64,000 bases of DNA from Rhodopirellula baltica (GTDB lineage: Bacteria; Planctomycetota; Planctomycetia; Pirellulales; Pirellulaceae). Both the position numbers and the translations under genes were made by a program. Below, one piece after another: positions 45,250-53,998 of this stretch. A model generated the notes under the pieces. The model ran no database searches and was not told the origin of the DNA. It was given only the letters and a program-made list of their open reading frames with translations. Location: contig PPHI01000001.1 of the NCBI GenBank assembly GCA_002901265.1, forward strand, positions 186,001 to 250,000, in the 5' to 3' direction. Every line of letters begins with the position of its first letter. Within the stretch, counting starts at the first letter, position 1.

Positions 45250-47637
45250 ATGGAAACCAGCGGTGCCACCACATCGGACACTGAAGTATCAAAAACCGAT
45301 TCCTCGATGGCGGTGCCGTCAATTGAATCCGGTGAGTTGGAGTCATTTAGCTATGACGACGCGATCGTCCGCCTGTTTGCGACGGCGACCATCATCTGGG
45401 CGCTGGTGGGAACACTCGCCGGTTTGATCGTCGCCGTGCTGCTGGTGATGCCAAGTATCTCTGAAGGCATCCCGTTCATTAACTTCGCGAGACTGCGTCC
45501 GCTGCATACCAACGCAGCGATTTTCGCTTTCGCCGGAAACGCGATCTTCGCCGCGGTTTACTACAGCACCCAGCGTTTGTGCAAAGCTCGGATGTGGAGC
45601 GACGTGCTCAGCCGACTGCACTTCTGGGGCTGGCAACTGATCATCGTGCTCGCCGCGGTCACGATTCCGTTCGGGATCACGCAAAGCCGCGAGTACGCCG
45701 AGCTGGAATGGCCAATCGACTTGCTGATCGCAGTCGTCTGGTTGTTCATTTTCGGCGGCAACTTTTTGATGACGCTGATCAAACGCCGCGAGCGACACAT
45801 GTACGTCGCGCTGTGGTTCTACATCGCAACGATCATCACGGTCGCTGTGCTGCACGTGTTCAACAACCTGTGCGTGCCTGCCGGTTGGTTCAAGGGCTAC
45901 AGCGTCTATGCGGGTGTCCAAGACGCGTTCATGCAGTGGTGGTATGGCCACAACGCGGTGGCGTTCTTTTTGACGACGCCGTTCCTGGGGCTGATGTATT
46001 ACTTCCTGCCCAAGGCCGCCGACCGCCCGGTCTTCAGTTACAAGCTCAGTATCATCCACTTTTGGTCGTTGGTGTTCATTTACATCTGGGCCGGACCTCA
46101 CCACTTGCACTTCACCGCGCTGCCTGAATGGGCCAGCACGCTGGGGATGTTGTTCAGTGTGATGCTGTGGATGCCAAGCTGGGGCGGGATGATCAACGGT
46201 CTGTTGACCCTTCGTGGCGCCTGGCACAAAGTGGCTGCCGACCCTGTCCTGAAGTTTTTCGTCGTCGGCGTGACGTTCTACGGCATGTCGACTTTCGAAG
46301 GCCCAATGTTGTCGGTCAAGTCTGTCAACGCACTGAGTCACTACACCGACTGGACGATCGCACACGTTCACTCTGGTGCACTCGGCTGGAACGGCTTCAT
46401 GGCGTTCGGCATGTTGTACTGGCTGTTGCCACGCATTTACCAAACCAAAATCTGGAGCGACAAGCTGGTCAGCTTGCACTTCTGGACCGGAACGATCGGC
46501 ATCCTGCTGTACATCATTCCGATTTACGCGGCCGGTCTGATGCAAGGCTTGATGTGGCGAGCGATGGACGAGACGGGCAACCTGATGTACCCGGACTTTG
46601 TCGAAACCGTCCAGTCGATCGTGTTCCTATGGTGGTTACGTGTCCTCGGCGGTCTGTTGTATGTCAGCGGCGTTTGCATGCTGTGCTTCAACACCCTGAT
46701 GACTTGGTTTGCTCGCCCTGCGACCTACGACGTCCCCGTTTATACCGCGCCGAAACTCAGCAAGTCGTACAGCGAAGCGAAGCCGGCGAAGGACACCGAG
46801 TACAACGAAGTTCCGATGTTGGACCTCGGTAAGAACATGTCGGTTTGGGCCAAGATGGGCTGGCACCGACGCTGGGAACGCCTTCCAGTGACGTTCACGA
46901 TCCTGGTGACGATCGCCGTTGTCGGCGCGACTTTGTTCGAAGCGGTCCCGACGTTCTTGATCCGTTCAAACATCCCAACGATCGCGACCGTCGAACCTTA
47001 CACGCCGCTGGAACTTTACGGCCGGCACATCTATGTCTCCGAAGGCTGCTACAACTGCCACTCGCAAATGATTCGCCCGATGGTGGCCGAAACGAAGCGT
47101 TACGGCGAATACAGCAAACCTGGCGAATTCATTTACGACCGTCCGTTCCAATGGGGCAGCCGCCGAATCGGTCCCGATTTGGCACGTGAAGGTGGCCGTC
47201 AAAGTAGCTTCTGGCACTGGCGTCACTTTGAAAATCCGGCAGAGGTTTCGCCCGGTTCGGTCATGCCGAGCTACCAGCACCTGCTGAACGAAGAACTGAA
47301 GTTCGATTCGATCGCACCGCACGTCAAAGCGGCTTGGTACCTCGGTGCACCCTACGATGACGAAGCACTCAATAACACCTCGGAAGTCGCTTACAAGCAA
47401 GCCGAACGTGTTGCCGCAGAAATCGTTTCGCAAGGCGGACCGGCGAACAAGATGGACCGTAAAGCAGTCGCGTTGATCGCGTACTTGCAGCGGATCGGGG
47501 TCGACTTGTTCAAGACTCCTGCCCCCGAACAACCGGCGGCTGATGCGGAAGCACCTGCCGAAGGAAGCGAAGAAGCTGCGGAGGCGGAAGCCGAAGTGGC
47601 CGACAATGCCAGTCCCTCGAACGCTTCGGCGGGCTGA
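45250..47637 (+). CDS. ccoNO: cbb3 cytochrome c oxidase subunits I and II, fused (CcoNO)
   Basis: A 795-residue fusion. The first 500 residues form CcoN, with membrane helices bearing the heme and CuB histidines (PLHTNAAIFAF, WWYGHNAVAFFLTTPFLG, GPHHLHFTALPEW and SHYTDWTIAHVHSGALGW). After a linker and one membrane span, CcoO starts with YGRHIYVSEGCYNCHSQMIRP, its heme c site being CYNCH at 600-604. An acidic Ala/Glu-rich tail ends the protein. It reduces oxygen to water with high affinity while pumping protons. Fusion of N and O is known in several phyla. It heads the cco cluster. Confidence 0.96.
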   Translation: METSGATTSDTEVSKTDSSMAVPSIESGELESFSYDDAIVRLFATATIIWALVGTLAGLIVAVLLVMPSISEGIPFINFARLRPLHTNAAIFAFAGNAIFAAVYYSTQRLCKARMWSDVLSRLHFWGWQLIIVLAAVTIPFGITQSREYAELEWPIDLLIAVVWLFIFGGNFLMTLIKRRERHMYVALWFYIATIITVAVLHVFNNLCVPAGWFKGYSVYAGVQDAFMQWWYGHNAVAFFLTTPFLGLMYYFLPKAADRPVFSYKLSIIHFWSLVFIYIWAGPHHLHFTALPEWASTLGMLFSVMLWMPSWGGMINGLLTLRGAWHKVAADPVLKFFVVGVTFYGMSTFEGPMLSVKSVNALSHYTDWTIAHVHSGALGWNGFMAFGMLYWLLPRIYQTKIWSDKLVSLHFWTGTIGILLYIIPIYAAGLMQGLMWRAMDETGNLMYPDFVETVQSIVFLWWLRVLGGLLYVSGVCMLCFNTLMTWFARPATYDVPVYTAPKLSKSYSEAKPAKDTEYNEVPMLDLGKNMSVWAKMGWHRRWERLPVTFTILVTIAVVGATLFEAVPTFLIRSNIPTIATVEPYTPLELYGRHIYVSEGCYNCHSQMIRPMVAETKRYGEYSKPGEFIYDRPFQWGSRRIGPDLAREGGRQSSFWHWRHFENPAEVSPGSVMPSYQHLLNEELKFDSIAPHVKAAWYLGAPYDDEALNNTSEVAYKQAERVAAEIVSQGGPANKMDRKAVALIAYLQRIGVDLFKTPAPEQPAADAEAPAEGSEEAAEAEAEVADNASPSNASAG

Positions 47638-47700
47638 TCATCAACGTCGTTTCGAACCGGTCGCGGTGAACGACACTGATGCAGGTGTCAGGCCGGTTCG

Positions 47701-47904
47701 GTGACTATTGCAACCAAACGAACCATGATTCGAGACATTGTTTCCTACCTCGATTACTCGGTCTGTGCCGAGATCGCATTGGCGCTCTTTGTGGGAACGT
47801 TCGCGATGATTACCTACGCGGCGCTGCGTCTGAGCAAAAACGCGACGGACCGATTTGCATCCATTCCGCTTAGCGATCAACCCCAGGATCCCCGAAGTGA
47901 GTGA
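47701..47904 (+). CDS. ccoQ: CcoQ-like small oxidase subunit
   Basis: A 67-residue frame (GTG at 47701, or 59 residues from the ATG at 47725) with one membrane helix (YSVCAEIALALFVGTFAMITYAA) and a short cytoplasmic tail. Position between ccoNO and ccoP and overall design identify it as a CcoQ/FixQ-type subunit, which stabilises the oxidase in oxygen. Its stop overlaps the ccoP start by 8 bases. Sequence match alone is weak, as usual for this subunit. Confidence 0.75.
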   Translation: MTIATKRTMIRDIVSYLDYSVCAEIALALFVGTFAMITYAALRLSKNATDRFASIPLSDQPQDPRSE

Positions 47905-48544
47905 TACACCTAAAACTGACCACGCCTACGACGGTATCGAAGAGTACGACAACCCTCTTCCCGGTTGGTGGAAATGGTTGTTCATCGCCTCGATCGTTTT
48001 CTGCCCGTTTTATTGGGTGTTTTACCACAGCGGCACCAAAGGCCGCACCCTGGAAGACGCCTACAACGTTGCGCTGGCCGAAAACACTCGGTTGCAATTC
48101 GAAGAGATCGGTGAGTTGAAGCTCGATGGTCCGTCGATCGCCAAATTCATGGCCAAGGATAGTTGGGTGAAGGTCGGCGAAGCGGTCTTTCGCGCCAACT
48201 GCGTGTCCTGCCACGGTCGCGATGGCGAAGGCAAAGTGGGCCCGAACTTGACTGACGAAGCGTTCAAGAACATCGCTGAAATCGGTGACATCGGCAAAGT
48301 GATTGCCAATGGTGCCGGCAACGGTGCGATGCCCAAGTGGTCGAACCGTTTGCATATCAACGAAATCGTTTTGGTTTCTGCCTACGTCGCCCAACTTCGT
48401 GGCAAGAACGTCGAAGGCCGACCGGCCGAAGGACGGCAAATCCCGCCATGGCCCGCACCACCAGCGGATGACGAAGAAGCATCTGATGACGCGGCCAAAG
48501 AAGACGGCGCTGCAAAGGAGGCTGACGCAGAACAACCAGCGTAG
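47897..48544 (+). CDS. ccoP: cbb3 oxidase cytochrome c subunit CcoP
   Basis: A 215-residue protein starting at GTG 47897. The N-terminal FixP-type region DGIEEYDNPLPGWWKWLFIA carries the membrane span. One heme c site follows, CVSCHGRDGEG at about residue 102, with the distal methionine in GNGAMPKWSNRL. Classical CcoP has two heme c groups; only one CxxCH is visible, so this form is monoheme. A Lys/Asp/Ala-rich tail ends it. It passes electrons to the CcoO part. An ATG at 47855 would overlap ccoQ by 50 bases. Confidence 0.92.
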   Translation: MSDTPKTDHAYDGIEEYDNPLPGWWKWLFIASIVFCPFYWVFYHSGTKGRTLEDAYNVALAENTRLQFEEIGELKLDGPSIAKFMAKDSWVKVGEAVFRANCVSCHGRDGEGKVGPNLTDEAFKNIAEIGDIGKVIANGAGNGAMPKWSNRLHINEIVLVSAYVAQLRGKNVEGRPAEGRQIPPWPAPPADDEEASDDAAKEDGAAKEADAEQPA

Positions 48545-48564
48545 CCCTAACCCCATGTACGACC

Positions 48565-49971
48565 ATGACATCCAAAACCGTTCCTGAAAACGACGCACTC
48601 CTTGACGCTCCAGATCATGTGCTCAGCACATTGGAGAAAGATGGCTCTCGTCGTTGGTTAAGGCCAAAGTTAGCGCCCGGTTTTTGGTGGCACAAACGCC
48701 GTATCATCGCGTACATGTTGATGGTGATCTTCGTCGCCATCCCACACCTCCAGGTCAACAACAAGCCGCTGATTTTGCTCGACATCGCGGCGCGCAAGTT
48801 CACGATCTTTGGCCGAACCTTCCTGCCAACCGACACAATGCTGTTGGCGCTGCTGATCCTGACGGTGCTGTTCAGTATTGTGCTGGTCACGGCGGTCGCC
48901 GGACGCGTTTGGTGCGGTTGGGCTTGCCCTCAAACGGTTTACATGGAATTCCTGTTCCGGCCGATCGACCGGCTGTTCGAAGGAACAAAAGGTAAAGGCG
49001 GCAAACCGAAGAAAGGAATGAACGGTGCGTTGCAAGTCGCACGCTTCGCCGTCTACGTTGTGCTTTGCGCGTTTTTGGCCCACACGTTCTTGGCCTACTT
49101 CGTCGGTGTCGAGCGTCTTTCCGAATGGGTTCAGCGATCGCCCGTGGAACACCCCGTGCCGTTTTTTGTAATGGTGTTCACCGTTGGCTTGATGCTGTTT
49201 GATTTTATGTTCTTCCGCGAACAGCTGTGTCTGATCGCTTGTCCGTATGGCCGGTTCCAATCCGTCATGCTGGACGAACAGTCGATGGTCGTTGCCTACG
49301 ATCACATCCGTGGCGAACCACGTAAAAAAGGCAAGCACGCACCGGATGAAAAAGTCGGCGACTGTGTCGATTGCAACCAGTGCGTCGTCGTTTGCCCCAC
49401 CGGCATCGACATCCGCAAAGGCTTGCAGATGGAATGCATCAACTGCACTCAGTGCATCGATGCGTGTGACTCGGTGATGGAGAAGGTCGGCTCGCCAACA
49501 GGCCTGATTCGATACAGTTCACAGGATTCGATCGCCGGGAAGGTCCGGCGATTGTTCCGCGCAAGAACGATCGTCTATCCACTGATCCTGCTGTGCCTGA
49601 TGACCGGATTGGTGTTCGCAATTTCCACCAAGACCGGATTCGACTCGCGGATCATTCGCCAAACAGGCGCACCGTTTACGCTGCTGCCAAGCTTGAAAGT
49701 GTCGAACCAATTCCGCTTGCGGTTGGTCAACCGTACTGACGAAACACAATCGTATTCACTGTCGGCCGAGCCCGATTTGGGGTTGGGTTTCGAAGTGATG
49801 GATCCTGACAAAATGACCATGGATGCCGGTAAATCACAACTGGTGCCGATCAACATTACGTTTGACGCTTCGCTGACACGTGGCTCCGGTCGCAAAGAAG
49901 TCACGGTGACTGTCAAAGACAGCAGCGACAATCAACGCGAGCTCGATTTTTATCTCCTGGGACCACGCTGA
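48565..49971 (+). CDS. ccoG: Cytochrome c oxidase accessory protein CcoG (FixG/RdxA)
   Basis: A 468-residue membrane iron-sulfur protein needed for cbb3 assembly, thought to reduce copper for the CuB site. Membrane spans occupy the first half, with VWCGWACPQTVYMEFLFRP and LCLIACPYGRFQ providing conserved cysteines. Two ferredoxin-type clusters follow (CVDCNQCVVVCPTG and CINCTQCIDACD). The C-terminal third is an Ig-like domain outside the membrane. The stop base pair overlaps the ccoH start by 1 base. Confidence 0.96.
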   Translation: MTSKTVPENDALLDAPDHVLSTLEKDGSRRWLRPKLAPGFWWHKRRIIAYMLMVIFVAIPHLQVNNKPLILLDIAARKFTIFGRTFLPTDTMLLALLILTVLFSIVLVTAVAGRVWCGWACPQTVYMEFLFRPIDRLFEGTKGKGGKPKKGMNGALQVARFAVYVVLCAFLAHTFLAYFVGVERLSEWVQRSPVEHPVPFFVMVFTVGLMLFDFMFFREQLCLIACPYGRFQSVMLDEQSMVVAYDHIRGEPRKKGKHAPDEKVGDCVDCNQCVVVCPTGIDIRKGLQMECINCTQCIDACDSVMEKVGSPTGLIRYSSQDSIAGKVRRLFRARTIVYPLILLCLMTGLVFAISTKTGFDSRIIRQTGAPFTLLPSLKVSNQFRLRLVNRTDETQSYSLSAEPDLGLGFEVMDPDKMTMDAGKSQLVPINITFDASLTRGSGRKEVTVTVKDSSDNQRELDFYLLGPR

Positions 49972-50516
49972 TGAACCCGACCGACGCATCGTCCAACTCA
50001 CCAACAGCACTTCCAACCGAAGTTGCCGAAAAACGCGCGAAGCGGTTTTGGATTTCGTTGGTGCTGTTTTTGTTCGTCATCCAAAGTGTGATCATGGGAT
50101 CTGTGATTCACTTGGCGATCGGGGACCCGGCATTCGCCGTCGTGCCGAACTACCACAACGCGGCACTGAACTGGGACGAATCACGTAAGGCCGCATTGGC
50201 CGCAGAACGCTTGGGCTGGCGAGTCAACTTGAGCGCATCCGATGTCGCTGATCAACGCGGTATGCGCGCTTTGGAAGTGATCATCGATGATGTCAAGGAC
50301 AATCGCCATATCGATGACTTAGATGTGACAGGCAAGCTCTATCATCACGCCCATGCCGACCAACCGGTTGAGTTGGAACTGAAAAGCGTTGGTGAAGGCC
50401 GGTATCTCGTACTCGCGCCGGCATCACTTGCCGGTTTATGGCAATTGGAATTGGCAATCGACGGTGGTCCCGAGCCAATGACCAAGTCGATCACGTTCAA
50501 CGTCAAGGCCGGATGA
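49971..50516 (+). CDS. ccoH: FixH/CcoH family assembly protein
   Basis: A 181-residue protein with one N-terminal membrane span (FWISLVLFLFVIQSVIMGSVI) and an outer beta-rich domain (VNLSASDVADQRGMRALEVI then GKLYHHAHADQPVELELK). This matches FixH/CcoH, which stays bound to the assembling cbb3 oxidase. It overlaps ccoG by 1 base and the next gene by 4 bases, so translation is probably coupled. Confidence 0.88.
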   Translation: MNPTDASSNSPTALPTEVAEKRAKRFWISLVLFLFVIQSVIMGSVIHLAIGDPAFAVVPNYHNAALNWDESRKAALAAERLGWRVNLSASDVADQRGMRALEVIIDDVKDNRHIDDLDVTGKLYHHAHADQPVELELKSVGEGRYLVLAPASLAGLWQLELAIDGGPEPMTKSITFNVKAG

Positions 50517-51298
50517 TGACATCTCTCGTTGTACTCGGAAGCGCCGTCGTCACCGCCAGTGTCATGGGCAGCATGCACTGCGTCGGCATGTGTGGCCCGC
50601 TGGCCATTTGGGCCAGTGGCAGTGGTGACAACGCCGGTAAGAAAACAGTCGCCGCGTCCACGACGCTGTACCACATCGGTCGCTTGACAACCTATGCGAT
50701 CGCCGGCGCGATTGCCGGTTTGATTGGCAGCCTGATCGATACCGGTGGCAGCATGGTCGGTATCCAAGTCGCCGCGGCACGCTTCGTCGGGACCGCGATG
50801 GTTCTGATCGGTGCCTACAAACTGGTCAGTGTTTGCTGGCCCAAGTCGACCTCCAAAGTTGTCGCCCCATCGGCCGTCGGGAAGCTGTTGGTGAAACTTC
50901 GTCCGTACGTGTTCGGACTGCCGATCCTTTGGCGGGCCTTTGCGACAGGCTTGCTGACCACACTGTTGCCTTGCGGTTGGCTGTACCTGTTTGCCTTGAT
51001 CGCTGCCGGTACCGGTTCGCCGCTGGGCGGGGCAGTCGTGATGTCTGCATTTTGGCTTGGCAGCGTTCCCGCACTGACCGCGTTGGTTGCTGGCGTACGA
51101 GTGCTTTCGCAGCGTTATGCCCGCTTGATCCCTGCTGCCGCAGCACTGTTCCTGATTACAGCCGGACTGTTCACGGCATCGGGCCGTGGCTTTGCCGGAT
51201 TCGACGCGTTCGATGAACTCGCCTCCGAAGGATCTTTGCTGGAACAAGTCGAGCAAACCGACGAAAAGCTGCCGCCTTGTTGTCAAGTAAAACAGTAA
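50513..51298 (+). CDS. TauE/SafE-like (urease accessory UreH-type) membrane protein
   Basis: A 261-residue polytopic protein with the motif VMGSMHCVGMCGPLAIW in the first helix and LLTTLLPCGWLYLFALIA in a later one; paired Cys-bearing helices of this kind occur in the DsbD/CcdA-related group found within cco operons. Conserved Cys and Met suggest copper handling or thiol transfer for oxidase maturation, which is inference. The start is one of two adjacent ATGs (50513 or 50516). The C-terminus ends in a cysteine pair (PPCCQVKQ). Confidence 0.85.
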   Translation: MMTSLVVLGSAVVTASVMGSMHCVGMCGPLAIWASGSGDNAGKKTVAASTTLYHIGRLTTYAIAGAIAGLIGSLIDTGGSMVGIQVAAARFVGTAMVLIGAYKLVSVCWPKSTSKVVAPSAVGKLLVKLRPYVFGLPILWRAFATGLLTTLLPCGWLYLFALIAAGTGSPLGGAVVMSAFWLGSVPALTALVAGVRVLSQRYARLIPAAAALFLITAGLFTASGRGFAGFDAFDELASEGSLLEQVEQTDEKLPPCCQVKQ

Positions 51299-51320
51299 GG
51301 CTCCTGTTGCAGATTGTTCC

Positions 51321-53816
51321 GTGACGCAGTCGTTCAATACCGAATCGCAGCGCCGTTCTGACGGTGCGTCCAGCAGGAAAGAGCTTCCCTGCGTCCATTG
51401 TGGGTTGCCGACGCCTTGCCAAGCCGACTGCGATCCACGAATCGTCTTTTGTTGCAGCGGTTGCCGCCAAGCTTATGAATTGATCCACGGTTGGGGTTTA
51501 GACGATTACTACGCGATTCGCGACCAAAGCACTGTCGCAGGATCGGTTCAGGATCTCTCCGCCGCCGGCTGGGAATCGTTTGACGACGAACTGTTTCTCG
51601 GGGCGTCTACGCCCGTTGCACACGACGACGGCACAATGTCGACGGAATTATCTGTCACCGGCCTCCACTGCGCCGCGTGCGCATGGTTGATCGAAAATGT
51701 CGCCGCACGCACCGACGGCTGGCTGCTGGCACGGGTGAAGCTTAATCACCATACCGTGCGATTGGTGTTCAACCCACAGCGGATCAAGCTCAGTCAAATC
51801 GCTCGCTTGATCGCAAAGCTTGGCTATGGCTTGGCACCGCTGACGTCCGAACCCACCGACCGCTTCCGCAGCGAAAACCGTGCGATGCTGATGCAGATCG
51901 CGATCGCGGGATTTTGTGCCGCCAACGCGATGTGGATCGCCGTCGCGCTCTATGCCGGTGATGCTTCCGGCGTCGCACCCGAGCATCGAATCTTTTTACG
52001 CATCGCCGGAACCGTCTTGGGATTGGCTTCCGTGCTCTTCCCCGGTCGCACGTTCTTTATTAGCGCATTGGCATCGATCCGCACTCGCACGCCGCACATG
52101 GACTTGCCGGTCGCACTGGGGCTTGCCGTCGGCTCAACGGTCGGTCTTTATCACGCGATCACTGACAGTGGTGAGATCTACTTTGATTCGCTCGCGATGC
52201 TGGTGTTCCTGTTGCTGATCGGACGCTGGATTCAGTTCAGACGCCAGCACCACGCGGCCAGTGCGGTTGACTTACTGCTGCGGATTACGCCACAGCATGC
52301 TCGCTTGGTGAGTGGCGAGGATGACGAAGGCCGATTGGTTCTGACATCGGGGCTCGCTGCTGGTCAAACCATCCGTGTTGCCGCCGGTGAAAGTATTCCC
52401 GTGGATGGCATCTTGCGGCGTGGGCATTCGACGATCGACCGGTCGCTTTTGACTGGCGAAAGTGTCCCCGTGTCGGTCGAAGTTGGCGAGGACGTTACCG
52501 CTGGAACCGTTAACTTGTCCCGTCCGATTGAGATCGAAGTCACCGCGATCGGAAAAGAAAGCCGGATCGGCCAGGTAATGCAGTCCGTCGAATCGGCAAT
52601 GCAACGCCGGACTCCAATCGTACAACTTGCCGACCGCATCGGCGGCGTGTTCGTTGTGGTCGTGACAGTGCTCGCCGTCGTTGCCTTTGCTGTTTGGTTG
52701 CCACAAGGGCTGGATTTGGCAACGGCCAATGCGACGTCGTTGTTGATCGTTGCATGTCCTTGTGCGCTGGCTTTGGCAACACCGCTAGCGGTCGCGGTGA
52801 CGTTGGGGCGAGCGGCAAAGCGAAAAATCTTGATTCGCGATGGCGACGTTTTCGCGAAGCTTGGAAAACCAGGCGTGGCATGGTTTGACAAAACAGGCAC
52901 GTTGACCGAAGGGCGTCCGCGTGCGGAGTTGATCTACGGCCCGGAAGAGATTTTGGCAGACGCCGCCGCGATCGAATCAGAGTGTCGGCACCCCATTGCC
53001 AATGCGATCATTCGCGAAGCCAGTCTGATTTCTCAGCAGACAAATCCTCAGCAGCCATCTCTCGTCGCAACCGACGTGGAGGTGTTGGTCGGCGGAGTCA
53101 CGGGAATGGTCGACGGTCGACGGGTTACGATCGGCAATCAACCGTTGATGGATCGGCAGGAGATTGAAATCTCGCCCCCGATCTACAGAGCGATTGACCA
53201 GTGTGGCGTGGAAGGGATTTCGCCGATCATCGTTGCGGTCGATGCCGTGGCGTTAGCCGTCATCGGGGTTGCTGACCGGCTAAAGTCGGATGCGAGTGCC
53301 ATGATTACAGCACTGCAAAAGCAAGGTTGGCAGGTTGGCATCCTTTCGGGGGATCATCGAGATGTCGTCCAAAACGTCGCGCGCCAACTTGGCATTGAGC
53401 GGGACAGTGCGTTGGGTGATTTGTCACCGGAAGACAAACTGGCCATTGTCAGCGACAAAAAGCAGCACCCGGTGATAATGGTGGGCGATGGGGCGAACGA
53501 TGCGGCGTCTTTGGCGGCCGCGGATGTGGGAATCGCCGTACGGGGCGGGGCTGAAGTCAGTTTACAAGCCGCTTGCGTCTTCGTTGCCAGTGGCACTTTA
53601 CGCAGCATTGTTGAACTGCTTCATGCTTCCCGGGCGTGCAACAAACTGATTGGAACGGCCTTTGCGGTTTCCCTTGCCTACAATGTCTTTGCCGTCGTGT
53701 TGGCAATTGCAGGTTACATCAGCCCGCTGATCGCTGCGATTTTGATGCCGATCAGCTCGATTTCGGTCCTTTCGATTACTTTGGCTTGGCCAACCTTCCG
53801 TGCGGTGGAATCATGA
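51321..53816 (+). CDS. ccoI: CcoI-type copper-exporting P1B ATPase
   Basis: An 831-residue heavy-metal ATPase starting at GTG 51321. The N-terminus has an extra cysteine-rich region (CVHCGLPTPCQADC and CCSGCRQAYEL, residues 24-50), then an HMA domain with GLHCAACAWLIEN near 115-126. The membrane ion site is CPCALALATP near 479, the phosphorylated Asp is in DKTGTLTEG near 523, and the ATP hinge is GDGANDAASL. The extra cysteine region and place beside ccoH and ccoS mark it as CcoI/FixI, which moves copper outward for the oxidase. It overlaps ccoS by 4 bases. Confidence 0.95.
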   Translation: MTQSFNTESQRRSDGASSRKELPCVHCGLPTPCQADCDPRIVFCCSGCRQAYELIHGWGLDDYYAIRDQSTVAGSVQDLSAAGWESFDDELFLGASTPVAHDDGTMSTELSVTGLHCAACAWLIENVAARTDGWLLARVKLNHHTVRLVFNPQRIKLSQIARLIAKLGYGLAPLTSEPTDRFRSENRAMLMQIAIAGFCAANAMWIAVALYAGDASGVAPEHRIFLRIAGTVLGLASVLFPGRTFFISALASIRTRTPHMDLPVALGLAVGSTVGLYHAITDSGEIYFDSLAMLVFLLLIGRWIQFRRQHHAASAVDLLLRITPQHARLVSGEDDEGRLVLTSGLAAGQTIRVAAGESIPVDGILRRGHSTIDRSLLTGESVPVSVEVGEDVTAGTVNLSRPIEIEVTAIGKESRIGQVMQSVESAMQRRTPIVQLADRIGGVFVVVVTVLAVVAFAVWLPQGLDLATANATSLLIVACPCALALATPLAVAVTLGRAAKRKILIRDGDVFAKLGKPGVAWFDKTGTLTEGRPRAELIYGPEEILADAAAIESECRHPIANAIIREASLISQQTNPQQPSLVATDVEVLVGGVTGMVDGRRVTIGNQPLMDRQEIEISPPIYRAIDQCGVEGISPIIVAVDAVALAVIGVADRLKSDASAMITALQKQGWQVGILSGDHRDVVQNVARQLGIERDSALGDLSPEDKLAIVSDKKQHPVIMVGDGANDAASLAAADVGIAVRGGAEVSLQAACVFVASGTLRSIVELLHASRACNKLIGTAFAVSLAYNVFAVVLAIAGYISPLIAAILMPISSISVLSITLAWPTFRAVES

Positions 53817-53998
53817 GTGTTCTCTTTATCGCATTACCAATAGCGTTGATGCTCGGTGGGGCGGGACTTGCCGCATGTTTGTATTGCATCCGTGATGGTC
53901 AGTACGATGACCTGGAAACCCCATCGGTGCGCATCCTCGTGGACGAACGGCGTGTCGATGATTCCAAACGGATGTTAGAGCAAACGCATGCAGACTAA
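53813..53998 (+). CDS. ccoS: cbb3 oxidase maturation protein CcoS
   Basis: A 61-residue membrane protein, [20 protein letters not shown], followed by the family tail [20 protein letters not shown]. The Gly-Gln-Tyr-Asp-Asp-Leu motif is diagnostic for CcoS. It is required for cofactor insertion into the oxidase. ATGA overlap with ccoI upstream and an 11-base overlap with copA downstream indicate one transcript. A longer in-frame extension to 53636 is only the shadow of ccoI. Confidence 0.95.
   Translation: MSVLFIALPIALMLGGAGLAACLYCIRDGQYDDLETPSVRILVDERRVDDSKRMLEQTHAD

Noticed and set aside
45343-46545. 400-codon minus-strand open frame inside ccoNO
   Set aside because: His/Gln/Arg-rich composition is typical of antisense of a GC-rich gene; the sense frame is unmistakable.
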